Part shown: in pieces, positions 34,314 through 43,007 of the stretch
Position numbering within the stretch: the stretch's first letter is position 1
Layout: every line of letters begins with the position of its first letter
Origin: Actinoalloteichus hoggarensis
GTDB lineage: Bacteria > Actinomycetota > Actinomycetes > Mycobacteriales > Pseudonocardiaceae
DNA length: 64,000 nt
Assembly (NCBI RefSeq): GCF_002234535.1
Contig: NZ_CP022521.1
Span: 62,001-126,000, forward strand
Direction of reading: 5' to 3'
Made by a program: the position numbers and the translations under genes
The notes under the pieces: generated by a model
Seen by the model: only the letters and a program-made list of their open reading frames with translations
The model's database searches: none
Told to the model about the DNA's origin: nothing

Positions 34314-35219
34314 CTACAGCCCGAACCGGTTCCACATCGCGCGCTGTTCGAGACCTTCGATCATCTGGAGTACGCCGGTCGCCGCAGTGGAACGGCCGAA
34401 AGACAGCTGCGCGCCGCTACCGAAGCCGAGGCGGGAGAGAAGATTGCGGCGCGGTTCGGCGACCGAGATCTCGGCCTTGGGGAATCGGCGGGCGATCACC
34501 TCGCGCAGCGTGCCCAGCTCGTCGACCAGCCCCAGGCCCCTGGCCTTGGCTCCGGTCCACACCTCCCCGGAGAACAGCTCCTCCTCGGTGCCCGTCAGCC
34601 GGTCACCGCGCCGTTCACGGACCCACCCGGCGAACTGCTCGTGCAGGTCGGACTGGAGTCCCGTGAGCCACTCCACGTCCTCGTCCTTCTGCGGAGAGAA
34701 CGGATCGAGCCGGACCTTGTGCGCCCCTGCGGCGTGGATCCGCCGCTCCACGCCGATGCGTTCCAACAGCCCGGTCAGACCGAAGCCGCTGCTGATCACT
34801 CCGATCGAACCGACCAACGACGTCGGATGCGCGTAGATCTCGTCGGCCGCGCACGCCAGCCAGTAGCCGCCGGACGCGGCGACGTCCTCGCAGAAGGCGA
34901 GCACCGGGACCGATCTCGTCCGATGTGCCTTCGCCTCGGCCAGGCCTCGGATGCGATCGGCGATCAACGCCGACTGGGTCGGGGATCCGCCCGGCGAGTT
35001 GATCTCCAGGGCGACCGCGGCCAGTCGATCGTGGGCGAACGCCTTGGTCAGCGCGGTCTCCACCGTGTGCAGACTGAGTGCGCCGCGCGTCGTGGGGCCG
35101 GGGTTCGGCGTGATGACGCCGTGCAGTCTGATCACGGCGACCACCGGTGCACGTTCCGCACGCTCGCCGAGCCTGCCGGGCAGCGGAAGACGGGCGGCCA
35201 GTTTGTCGGTCACGCTCAT
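34314..35219 (-). CDS. sppA: S49-family peptidase (SppA-like)
   Basis: Serine peptidase of the signal-peptide-peptidase A family, short 36K type, 301 residues. ALEINSPGGSP leads to the catalytic Ser in SLVGSIGVIS (about 141) and the Lys in RIHAAGAHKVRLDPFSP (about 170). FCEDVAASGGYWLACAADEIYA is characteristic. No signal peptide or membrane helix is evident, so it is probably cytoplasmic or peripheral. The start is ATG at 35219. It sits between the sensor kinase and its regulator on the same strand, an unusual place for this housekeeping-type enzyme. Confidence 0.92.
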   Translation of the reverse strand: MSVTDKLAARLPLPGRLGERAERAPVVAVIRLHGVITPNPGPTTRGALSLHTVETALTKAFAHDRLAAVALEINSPGGSPTQSALIADRIRGLAEAKAHRTRSVPVLAFCEDVAASGGYWLACAADEIYAHPTSLVGSIGVISSGFGLTGLLERIGVERRIHAAGAHKVRLDPFSPQKDEDVEWLTGLQSDLHEQFAGWVRERRGDRLTGTEEELFSGEVWTGAKARGLGLVDELGTLREVIARRFPKAEISVAEPRRNLLSRLGFGSGAQLSFGRSTAATGVLQMIEGLEQRAMWNRFGL

Positions 35220-35470
35220 GTCCCGACCCTAGCCCGAAACGCGACGGTTGATCGAGACCTTCTCCTCCGGCCGCGCGTGGTTGACCCGGTACGCCGTCCG
35301 GTGGCGCGCGATCATGTGATGACCAGGGGCCGACCGTTCGCCGCGATCGAGGCGGGAGGCCTGGCCACGTCGAGATCCGCGTGCGCGGTGCGTCCGTGTG
35401 GCGACGGCCCGGCACGGCGCCGGGTGCGGACCCGGCAGGCAGACGGCCTGGTGTTCGGTGGAGGCATCCT

Positions 35471-35526
35471 CATCGGGGCATCGGGGCATCGGGGCATCGG
35501 GGCATCGGGGCATCGGGGCATCGGGG
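35471..35526. repeat. 8-bp tandem repeat, seven perfect copies
   Basis: Seven uninterrupted copies of CATCGGGG (CCCCGATG on the minus strand). The array lies in the 329-bp gap (35220-35548) between the sensor kinase stop and the sppA start, 22 bp past the kinase stop. Apart from this array I see nothing in the gap. The unit is not a multiple of three, so it is unlikely to be coding; every unit contains an ATG on the minus strand. Confidence 0.95.
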
Positions 35527-35548
35527 CATGACGCCGCCTCCTCCGTCC

Positions 35549-36934
35549 TCAGCTCCCGTCGCGCCTGCCCAGCGCGGCCGTCCGCGCCCTGGCATCGTCG
35601 GTGGCGGGCTCGCCGGGCACCGCCAGCTCGGTCCTGGTCCGTTCCAGCGGCTCCGCGTCGTCGCGTGGTTCGTCGGCGATCGAGGGCGGCGCCTGCGTCT
35701 CGTCGATCGGCGTCTCCGGGACCGCGTCGTCCTCCGGCGTGGCCGGCAGCGGCCGAACACCGGGGCTGAACTTGGGCACACGCATCGTGACCCGCATCCC
35801 CGCGCCGAGATTGGTCTCCACGATCAGGCCGTACTCGTTGCCGAACACCGACTGCATCCGGTCGTGGATGTTGCCGAGCCCCACATGGGCGCCGGAGAGA
35901 TGCGCGTTGGTGAACTCCTTGTTCAACCGGTTCGGGTCCATGCCGACGCCGTCGTCCTCGACGCTGATCAACGCCTCGGTGCCGTTGTCCGCCGCTTCGA
36001 CGGTCACGGTGCCGCCGCCTCGCTTGCTGGCGAGGCCGTGCCGCACGGCGTTCTCGACGAGCGGCTGCACGACCAGGAAAGGCACGACGACCGGCAGCAC
36101 CTCCGGTGCGATGCGCAGCTGGACCCGCAGCCGGTCCTCGCCGTAGCGGGCCCGCTCCAGGGTGAGATATCGGTCGACGTTGCGCAGCTCCTCGGCGAGC
36201 GTGGTGAACAGCCCGGTGGCGCGGAACGAGTATCGCGTGAACTCCGCGAAGTCCTGGAGCAGATCCCGCGCCTCCTCCGGATCGGTCCGGATGAAGGAGG
36301 AGATCGTGTTGAGCGCGTTGTAGATGAAGTGCGGCGAGATCTGGGCCCGTAAGGCCTGCACCTCGGCCTTGGCCAGTCGTTCTCGCGACTCCTGGAGCTC
36401 GGCCAGCGCCAACTGGGTGCAGACGTAATGTCCGAGTTCCTCGGCGGCGTTGACGAGTCGTTTGCCGCCGGTGTCGGCCACCACGACCAGCGATCCCTTG
36501 ATCTCGCCTTCCACCAGCAGCGGGATGATCGAGGCGTGTCGCATCGGACAGGCCTTGTGCGTGCAGTCGAGATCGGCATGATCGACATGGGCGCGCTTGC
36601 CGCCGGAGACGACCTCGCCCACCTTGTCGGCCAGGTCGTCGTAGTGGTGGTTCGCCTCGCCGTCCCAGCTGATCAACCCCGCTCGGTCGGTGAGCCCCAC
36701 GGCTACGCACTGCAACAGCTCCCGCAGGTGTGGTGTCGCTCGATTGGCTGACTCCTCGGTCAGCCCCTCGCGCAGTTCGGGCGCGGCCTGCGACACCCGA
36801 TGCAGGGCACGCAGCGTGGCGTCCTCGACGGAGGTGCTGACCCGACGAGCCCGACAGAGCATGACGAACATGCCCAGCACCCCGATCACGGCAAGCGTGG
36901 TGAGAACTGTGCGATCGGTCAACAGCTCACTCAC
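35549..36934 (-). CDS. LytS-type sensor histidine kinase with GAF domain
   Basis: About 461 residues. One membrane helix near the start (LTTLAVIGVLGMFVMLC), a GAF-like sensor domain (about 60-185) and a His_kinase/HATPase pair. The phosphoacceptor His is in ISPHFIYNALNTI near residue 201, and ATP-binding boxes are VENAVRHGLA, DDGVGMD and GLGNIHDRM. The GAF part holds a His/Cys-rich stretch (DHADLDCTHKACPMRHA) that could bind metal or sense redox. The C-terminal ~70 residues are a disordered acidic tail. A GTG at 36934 has GGAG at good spacing; the ATG 9 bp upstream is nearly as likely. Partner of the LytTR regulator. Confidence 0.9.
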   Translation of the reverse strand: MSELLTDRTVLTTLAVIGVLGMFVMLCRARRVSTSVEDATLRALHRVSQAAPELREGLTEESANRATPHLRELLQCVAVGLTDRAGLISWDGEANHHYDDLADKVGEVVSGGKRAHVDHADLDCTHKACPMRHASIIPLLVEGEIKGSLVVVADTGGKRLVNAAEELGHYVCTQLALAELQESRERLAKAEVQALRAQISPHFIYNALNTISSFIRTDPEEARDLLQDFAEFTRYSFRATGLFTTLAEELRNVDRYLTLERARYGEDRLRVQLRIAPEVLPVVVPFLVVQPLVENAVRHGLASKRGGGTVTVEAADNGTEALISVEDDGVGMDPNRLNKEFTNAHLSGAHVGLGNIHDRMQSVFGNEYGLIVETNLGAGMRVTMRVPKFSPGVRPLPATPEDDAVPETPIDETQAPPSIADEPRDDAEPLERTRTELAVPGEPATDDARARTAALGRRDGS

Positions 36935-37053
36935 GGGTCCCATGCTCCGATGATCTGTGCCGACGTGGCAATCCACTCGGGTTTTGTCGCCCGAATGGAG
37001 CAGCACACGAGAAAACCCCGCATGTCGCCCGACTGATCACCGGCACGCCGCCC

Positions 37054-38268
37054 TCATCGGCTCACCGGAAGATCGTGCAGCCCCCTGATGACGAACTCGT
37101 CGCGTCGCCGAGGCGTCCCGGCCGCCGACAACGTCGGGAGCCGCCGCAGCAGCGCCGCGAGGATGGCGGTCACCTCGATCCTGGCCAGCGGTGCACCGAG
37201 GCAGTAGTGGATGCCGAGGCCGAAGCCGATGTGCGGGTTCGGATCGCGTCCCACGTCCAGCGCGTCCGGATCATCGAACACCAGCGGATCACGGGCCGCG
37301 GCGCCGAGCAGAGCGGCGACCCGCTCGCCCGGAGCCAGGACCACCCCGGCGATCTCGACCTCTTCGACGGCCGTGCGTTCGAAGAGCTGGAGCGGCGAGT
37401 CGAATCGGATCAGCTCGTCGGCGGCCGTGGGCAGCAACGAGGGATCGTCGAGCAGTCGCCGCCACTGTGTCGGATGCCGCAGCAGCGCCGAGACACCGTT
37501 GCCGACGACGTTCACCGACGCCTCGTGGCCCGCCATCAACAACAGGACGGCGGTGCCGATCAGCTCGTCCTCGCTGAGCCGAGCGCCGTCGGAGTCGGTC
37601 ACGGCGACGAGGTCGGACACCAGGTCCTCGCCGGGGGCCCGCCTGCGCAGCGCGACCAGCCCGCGCAGGTACTCGACGAACTCCCGGGCGGCCTGTTCCG
37701 CCGCTCGTCGGCGCTCCTCGGGCAGGTCGAACTCGTACATCTTCACGATCGCGTTCGACCAGGGGGCGAGCAGGCCGCGGTCGGACTGCGGGACGCCCAG
37801 CAGCTCGGCGATCACCTCGACCGGCAGCGGAGCCGCCACCTCGGCGAGCAGGTCTCCGGAGCCGGTGGCGTCGATCCGATCGGCCAGCCCGGCCACCATC
37901 TGATCGGCCAGCCGCTCGACCCATGGCCGCAGCCGTTCGACGTGACCTCGGCCGAAGGCGGCCGAGACGAGGCGACGCAGTCGGGTGTGGGTCGGCGGCT
38001 CGTTCTCCAACAACGAGGTCTGGTGCAGCAGATTGAACGCACCGAACTCGGCGGCGGGCTCCGCGTCGGTCCAGACCCGGCCGAGTGATCGATGTCGGAG
38101 CACCGCGGAGGCGGCCGCATGAGTGACGGCAAGCTGGAGCCCCATGCCGTCATGGCGGTGGACCGGCCCGGCCGCGCGCATGGCCGCGAACGTCGGGTAC
38201 GGATCGGCCAGGAACGACGAGTCGGTCGGATCGAATGGCTGCGCGGCGGCAGACTGGGCGACGCTCAT
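37054..38268 (-). CDS. Cytochrome P450
   Basis: Soluble bacterial P450 monooxygenase of 404 residues. The heme-binding motif FGLGIHYCLGAPLAR places the thiolate Cys near residue 355. The oxygen-activating I-helix reads LLLMAGHEASVNVVGNG, and an E-x2-R equivalent DELIRFDSP is present. Other landmarks are ENEPPTHTRLRRLVSAAF and the LLHQTSLLE B'-region. The substrate is unknown; no redox partner is encoded next to it. The start is ATG at 38268. It is divergent from a SnoaL-like protein, and the two could belong to one pathway. Confidence 0.95.
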   Translation of the reverse strand: MSVAQSAAAQPFDPTDSSFLADPYPTFAAMRAAGPVHRHDGMGLQLAVTHAAASAVLRHRSLGRVWTDAEPAAEFGAFNLLHQTSLLENEPPTHTRLRRLVSAAFGRGHVERLRPWVERLADQMVAGLADRIDATGSGDLLAEVAAPLPVEVIAELLGVPQSDRGLLAPWSNAIVKMYEFDLPEERRRAAEQAAREFVEYLRGLVALRRRAPGEDLVSDLVAVTDSDGARLSEDELIGTAVLLLMAGHEASVNVVGNGVSALLRHPTQWRRLLDDPSLLPTAADELIRFDSPLQLFERTAVEEVEIAGVVLAPGERVAALLGAAARDPLVFDDPDALDVGRDPNPHIGFGLGIHYCLGAPLARIEVTAILAALLRRLPTLSAAGTPRRRDEFVIRGLHDLPVSR

Positions 38269-38455
38269 CGGAACACCGTAAGCCGCCGCCCGCGCGCCCT
38301 CGGCATCGGTCGTGCCAGCTCACGGTGTCGACGACGAGCCGGGCGGCGTGCCGAGCACGGCCGCGTGGCGCCCGAGAGGGTCGTCTGCCGCCGGGACGCG
38401 CGTCATCATGGACCGCCTTGACCTTTACCGTGGTTGAGGTGTTTGGCTCGGTCGT

Positions 38456-38899
38456 ATGACGACACACGATGACGCCGCCCCAGTGGTTCAGGACGAGACG
38501 GTCGACCACCAGGCTGACCTCGCCTCCGTCGCCGAGGTGATCCGCGAGGTCGAGGCCGCCGTCAACACCAATGACGCCGAGCTCCTGACCGCTCGCTTCA
38601 CCGAGAACACCGTGGTCGTCAACGCCGCCGGGTCTCTGCTGACGGGACGACGAGAGCTGTTGGCCGCGAATCGGCGTGCCCTCGCGGGCTTCCTGCGCGA
38701 CGAGCACGTCCGCTACGAGCTCGGCGACGTCGTCTTCCTGCGGCCCGACGTCGCCATCGCCGTCAAGACCGCGCGGTCGGCGACCGCCGCCGGGGAGCCG
38801 TTGGAGGCGGATCCGTCCATGATCGCCCTCTACGTCCTGGTCAAGGAGGCGGGCCGGTGGTGGGTCGCGGCCAGGGAGAACACCTTGATCCCCGCGTGA
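38456..38899 (+). CDS. SgcJ/EcaC-type (SnoaL-like) protein
   Basis: A 147-residue NTF2-fold protein. The pattern DLASVAEVIREVEAAVNTNDAELLTARFTENTVVVNAAGSLLTGRREL matches the SgcJ/EcaC family, named from enediyne and other natural-product clusters. Family members are often called oxidoreductases, but few have a proven reaction. The ATG at 38456 has no close ribosome-binding site (GAGG is about 17 bases upstream), so translation may be leaderless. It is divergent from the P450 gene with a 187-bp gap. Confidence 0.85.
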   Translation: MTTHDDAAPVVQDETVDHQADLASVAEVIREVEAAVNTNDAELLTARFTENTVVVNAAGSLLTGRRELLAANRRALAGFLRDEHVRYELGDVVFLRPDVAIAVKTARSATAAGEPLEADPSMIALYVLVKEAGRWWVAARENTLIPA

Positions 38900-39271
38900 C
38901 CGGCGGCGACGGCGGGCGACGCCCCGCGAGGCCGGGGCGCGGCACCAGACCCTCGTAGTCGCCGTGGTTCCGCCTGCGCAGGGGGATCGGCGTGGGTGCG
39001 GGCAGGGTGCGAAGGGGTTACCGCGAGTCGGTCTCGGCGTTGTCGTACGCCGCTTTCGAGAGGCGGTCGGCGCCGTAGACGATTCGGCACGCCCACCGTC
39101 GGCACGCCCACCGTCGGCACGCCCGCCGAGGCCGGACCGCGACCTCCGATCGGGCTGGACCTCCGAGCGGACGGGCGTCGACCCGCTCGAGCGGGCGAGT
39201 GCCATCGGGGGTTCTCCCCCGTGTCGGCGAGACGCCACCTGCGAGCCACCTCGGCGGCGCAGGATCGCCGG
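38900..39271. other. Intergenic region with a 15-bp triplication
   Basis: About 370 bp between the SnoaL-like and glycerophosphodiesterase genes. The only structure is a 15-bp tandem repeat (39084-39128). An open frame through it on the plus strand is continuous with the downstream gene but is Arg/Pro-rich and lacks a convincing start. Confidence 0.5.
39084..39128. repeat. 15-bp tandem repeat (3 copies)
   Basis: Three copies of TCGGCACGCCCACCG, the third with one change (A to G). It lies about 145 bp before the glycerophosphodiesterase start codon. Confidence 0.9.
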
Positions 39272-40096
39272 GTGTCACCAGCCGTCGTCGCTCATCGCGG
39301 CGCATCAGCCGACCGTGCCGAGCACACGCTGGCCGCCTACACGCTGGCCCTGGAACAGGGGGCCGACGCACTCGAATGCGACGTCCGGCTCACCAGGGAT
39401 CGGCATCTGATCTGCATCCACGACCGCAGCGTCGACCGGACCTCCTCGGGGCGGGGCCTGGTGAGCGAACTGACCCTGGCGGAACTGTCGGCCCTGGACT
39501 TCGGCGGCGGGCACCCGACGGGGCGGTCCGATCCCACCGCCGCCGACGGACGCCTGCCCGTCGACCGCGCCACCGGTCCGCTCCGATTCGACGACCTCCT
39601 CGACCTCGTGGTCGGTGCGTCGCGACCGGTCCGGCTGTTCGTGGAGACCAAGCATCCGGTCCGGTTCGGCGGCCTCGTGGAGCGGGCGCTGCTGCACACC
39701 CTCGCGCGGCACGGACTCACCAGGCCCGCGTCGAAGGAGGACTCGCCCGTGGTGATGATGTCCTTCTCCTCGCGCGCGGTGCGGCGAGTCCGCGAGCACG
39801 CGCCCGCCCTGCCGACGGTGCTGCTGCTCGACCGGATCGGCCGGTCCCTCCACGACGGCACGCTGCCCCCGTGGGCGGACTACACCGGACCGGGCATCCG
39901 TCTGCTGCGGTCCGACCCAGACTATGTCCGGCGGGCCGAGGCTCGCGGGCATCCGACGTACTGCTGGACGGTCGACGAGCCCGCCGACATCGAGTTGTGT
40001 CGTCGACTCGGCGTCCGCTTCCTCGCGACCAACCGGCCTGCCGCCACCCGGTCCGTCCTCGGTCCTGCTCCGTCGACTACCGTTCCCAGCGCGTAA
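39272..40096 (+). CDS. Glycerophosphodiester phosphodiesterase
   Basis: A 274-residue enzyme that hydrolyses glycerophosphodiesters from lipid turnover to glycerol-3-phosphate and an alcohol. Catalytic residues are clear: VAHRGAS (His near 8), AEHT (Glu near 16), ALECDVRLTRD (Glu/Asp metal ligands near 38-40) and ICIHDRSVDRT (His near 53). There is no signal peptide, so it should be cytoplasmic. The GTG at 39272 has AGGA upstream. The frame extends far upstream through a tandem repeat, which looks non-coding. It lies 26 bp before the SEC-C gene and is probably co-transcribed. Confidence 0.93.
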   Translation: MSPAVVAHRGASADRAEHTLAAYTLALEQGADALECDVRLTRDRHLICIHDRSVDRTSSGRGLVSELTLAELSALDFGGGHPTGRSDPTAADGRLPVDRATGPLRFDDLLDLVVGASRPVRLFVETKHPVRFGGLVERALLHTLARHGLTRPASKEDSPVVMMSFSSRAVRRVREHAPALPTVLLLDRIGRSLHDGTLPPWADYTGPGIRLLRSDPDYVRRAEARGHPTYCWTVDEPADIELCRRLGVRFLATNRPAATRSVLGPAPSTTVPSA

Positions 40097-40122
40097 CGAG
40101 GGAATCACGGGAGGGGCGCCAC

Positions 40123-41088
40123 GTGGCCAAGCGCACAGCGGTCAAGCGTAAGGATCGGGCGGGTGGCCGCGAGGACGGCCTCAACCCGAGGCGGCCCTGC
40201 GAATGCGGCTCGGGCAAGCGGTTCAAGGCCTGCCACGGCACCGGCGGCGGTGCGGCCGACGTGATCATCACGAGGCCGTTCGAAGGCCTCGCCTCGGAAT
40301 GCGAGCTGATCGCGCTCCGTGAGTTCGTGCCCAGCGCCACCGCACGGCTTCCGCTGGTCGACGGCGTCTCGGCCGTGGACGTGACGCTGGCCTCCGTGCT
40401 GCCGATGGCTGCCGCGGCCATGCGTCGCAACGACGATCAGGCACTCGTCGGACTCCAGGTCCAGACGCGGTCCGGCGATCTCAGCCGCGACCTCGCCCGC
40501 GCCGTGCGCTGGGTGGCCGATGCAGGCGCCGGCGACATGCTGCCGGTGGTCGGGCCGGACGACGACCCGGCGGGCCCGCGACTCCAGGATCTGCTGATCG
40601 CCGACGCGCCGTTGGACATCGAGCTGCACCCCGACTTCGCCTGGTGGATCCCGGAGGGCACCGAGGCGACTCCCGAGATCACCGTCTCGCTGGAACGCGC
40701 CAACGAGGCGATCATGCCGACCGAGCGGCTCGACGGCACCGACATCCGTGCCGCGTACTGGGTCGATGCGGGCGAGAAGGCACATCTGCGGTGGGTACGG
40801 CCCGAGCCGGAGGAGAAGCTGCTCGCCGCGATGGCCCGACTCGCCGCGCGCGATGCGCTCACGTTGGGCGAGGGCAGCCGCTACGCGGGATCGTTCCGGG
40901 CCCACGGACTGCTCGTGCCGGTGTGGGATCTCGATCGTGAGCTGCACGCCCGGGAGTGGGAGAAGCCCGCCGCCGACCTCGGGGTCCGACTCACCGAGGC
41001 ACTCGGCACCCTCGAGGACACCCCGCTCGACGAATCGGAACGGCGTGCTCGGGCCGGCCTGATCGGGCGGCAGATCACGCTGCGCTGA
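40123..41088 (+). CDS. DUF5926 family protein with SEC-C zinc motif
   Basis: A 321-residue protein with a Lys/Arg-rich start, then the SEC-C metal-binding motif PRRPCECGSGKRFKACHG (Cys26, Cys28, Cys37, His38) as found at the end of SecA, where it binds zinc and contacts ribosome or SecB. The remaining ~275 residues (ADVIITRPFEGLASECELIALREFVPS ... ) form the DUF5926 domain of unknown function, conserved in actinobacteria. The GTG at 40123 has GGGAGG at good spacing. A protein-quality-control or translation-linked role is possible but unproven. Confidence 0.88.
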   Translation: MAKRTAVKRKDRAGGREDGLNPRRPCECGSGKRFKACHGTGGGAADVIITRPFEGLASECELIALREFVPSATARLPLVDGVSAVDVTLASVLPMAAAAMRRNDDQALVGLQVQTRSGDLSRDLARAVRWVADAGAGDMLPVVGPDDDPAGPRLQDLLIADAPLDIELHPDFAWWIPEGTEATPEITVSLERANEAIMPTERLDGTDIRAAYWVDAGEKAHLRWVRPEPEEKLLAAMARLAARDALTLGEGSRYAGSFRAHGLLVPVWDLDRELHAREWEKPAADLGVRLTEALGTLEDTPLDESERRARAGLIGRQITLR

Positions 41089-41308
41089 GCGACACCGTCC
41101 CGGTATCGCCTGATCGGTTCTCGCACGTCGGCTCGCCGAGCGGTCCGGCACGTCGATGTCGACGGCCGGGCCGACGGCATCGGACGGCCATCCTGCCGGG
41201 CCCTCCGCACTGAGCCTGTCGCGTGCCGACACCGGCGGCCGCCACACCGGCTCGCCGATCTGCGCCGTCGTCCGCGGCGCGCTGGTCTCCGGGTGAGGTC
41301 GAGGCGGG

Positions 41309-42115
41309 TCAGATCCGAGGCCCGATCGAGGACAACAGGATCTCGACCTGGCCGATGAGCGTCGTTCGGTCGGCGGGCGCGAGGGTGAACCATCGCCTGC
41401 CGTCCGACTCGGGTCGATGCCGCAGCAGATAACGGCCGTCGGCGGTGTCCCGGAATTCCACCTGGTAGGCGGCATCGGCGGTGCGACCCGCCAACGGGTC
41501 GAAGCCGGTGGCGCTGATCCGCCCTTCCCGCTCGACCCGTGCGGTCAGGACCCGTTCCAGCAACCGGGCGTCCGGGGGGCGCAGGCCGGCGGCGGCGATC
41601 ACCGACGACAGTCTCGCCGGGTCCAGGACACCCGCGTCGTAGGCTCGCAGGAGGCGCTCCGAGGGGATCCGCACCGGATCGCCCCGCCCGGCCTGGACCG
41701 GGGGCAGCGCCTCGACGACCACCCGAGCCAGCGACGTCGGCCGGATCCGCTCCAGCGTCAGCGAGCGGTCGGCCCCGGCGGATCCCACCGGCTCCGAGCG
41801 CGTAGCCAGGACGGCGAACTCCCCGCTCGACGCGGCGATGGCGTGCAGTCCGAGGTCGGACACCAGGAAGGAGCCTGTCACCGAGCGGCTGGGTCGATGC
41901 AGTGCGTGGAACGCGGTCGTCAGGAACGGGACCGGCTCGCCGCGATCAAGCAGGCCCATCGCGTCGAGCTCCAGCCAGGCCTCCCGGCGTAGATCATCAG
42001 GTTCGTGGTCGGCGTCGTCGAGGCTTGCGGCATGCAGCAGAGGCGTGATCGTCGTGCGGAGCCGAGTGCGCAACGCGTCCACCGCGAGTGCGGAGAGGGT
42101 GAACCGCTCGGCCAT
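41309..42115 (-). CDS. ESX secretion-associated chaperone, EspG family (copy 1)
   Basis: A 268-residue cytoplasmic protein of the EspG family, which binds the tip of PE-PPE heterodimers and keeps them soluble until type VII (ESX) export. Landmarks are the start MAERFTLSALAVDALR, WLELDAMGLLDRGEPVPFL, and the C-terminal DGRYLLRHRPESDGRRWFTLAPAD followed by a helix. It is clearly paralogous to the EspG at 43008-43817. It sits nearly 900 bp from the rest of the module, so it probably has its own promoter. The start at 42115 aligns with the paralogue; the ATG three codons upstream is less likely. Confidence 0.9.
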   Translation of the reverse strand: MAERFTLSALAVDALRTRLRTTITPLLHAASLDDADHEPDDLRREAWLELDAMGLLDRGEPVPFLTTAFHALHRPSRSVTGSFLVSDLGLHAIAASSGEFAVLATRSEPVGSAGADRSLTLERIRPTSLARVVVEALPPVQAGRGDPVRIPSERLLRAYDAGVLDPARLSSVIAAAGLRPPDARLLERVLTARVEREGRISATGFDPLAGRTADAAYQVEFRDTADGRYLLRHRPESDGRRWFTLAPADRTTLIGQVEILLSSIGPRI

Positions 42116-43007
42116 GGCGTTCATCGACGCATCACGAGGGCTTCGTCGCGCCGCGGGGCCCGCGTCCTCCGTGCTCCCGCCGCGTTCATCGCGTCCAGGC
42201 CTTCCGTCGCGCCGCGGCGACCGGGCCGGCGCCCGGGAGCCGCCGGACAGGGCGGTCTCGACCGCCGCGCGCGCGAGCAGGCCTGCCGGTTCCGGACTCG
42301 TGCATGCCGTACCTCGACCGGTGACTGCGCTGCGCGGTCGCGGAGTCTCTCACCGGCGTCGGACACAGTGCCTGCCTCCCCGTCGCTGCTCCGGGCGGCC
42401 GCCCCACCGCCCCGTAGTGATCTTCGACCGAAGTTATCAGCCTGCGCGTAGCGGATCAGGCACCCTGCGAAGTCGATCCGCGACATCACACCATCAGCGC
42501 AGTGCCGCCTCGCCCGGCGGCCGGACACACGGCCCGAGAGGAAGCATGTCGCCCGCGATCGAGAGCTCGGGCGAGGTGAATCGGCCCGGCTTCGCCTGCG
42601 CGGCCGTGTCACCGAGGATCGAGAGCGGCGAGGACACGGAAGACCCGCACCGGTCGCGACACGCGGCGATGACGCGGGCTCAGCCCGCGAGCCCGTGGTC
42701 GCTCCTGGTGTGCGCGGGTCCTCGAAGGCTTGGGGTATCGGGGCCGAGCCGAGAGGGGAGCCGAACGCCCGCGCCGCCGGAGACCTGGATGAGGGCGTGG
42801 ACGCCGACACCGACGTCGAGCCTGCACCGAGGCCGCCATCCGTGCACGAAGGCGGACGATCGCACAGGAGGCGTGTGGCGGCGACGTCCGCTCAAGGCGC
42901 CTCGAGAGGACGACGCAGGATCGCGGCCTGCCCGGACGCCTCGTCACTCCGCCGATCACAGCCGGCGAGCATCCCGGCCGGGCGTCCGCCTCGCGCCCGC
43001 CGACGGC
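42116..43007. other. Long region without a supportable gene between two espG genes
   Basis: Nearly 900 bp. Several open frames cross it on both strands, but all translate to Arg/Pro/Ser-rich sequence with no recognisable motif or ribosome-binding site. It may be decayed coding DNA from the duplicated espG region, or promoter plus spacer. I found no repeat or hairpin that stands out. Confidence 0.45.

Noticed and set aside
35312-35521. Repeat peptides (MPRCPDAP) encoded by the 8-bp array in all minus-strand frames
   Set aside because: An 8-bp unit is open in every frame by chance; there is no ribosome-binding site and no conserved context, so a repeat protein is unlikely.
42121-42959. Minus-strand open frames between the two espG genes
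   Set aside because: Arg/Pro-rich, no ribosome-binding site, mutually overlapping, no recognisable domain.
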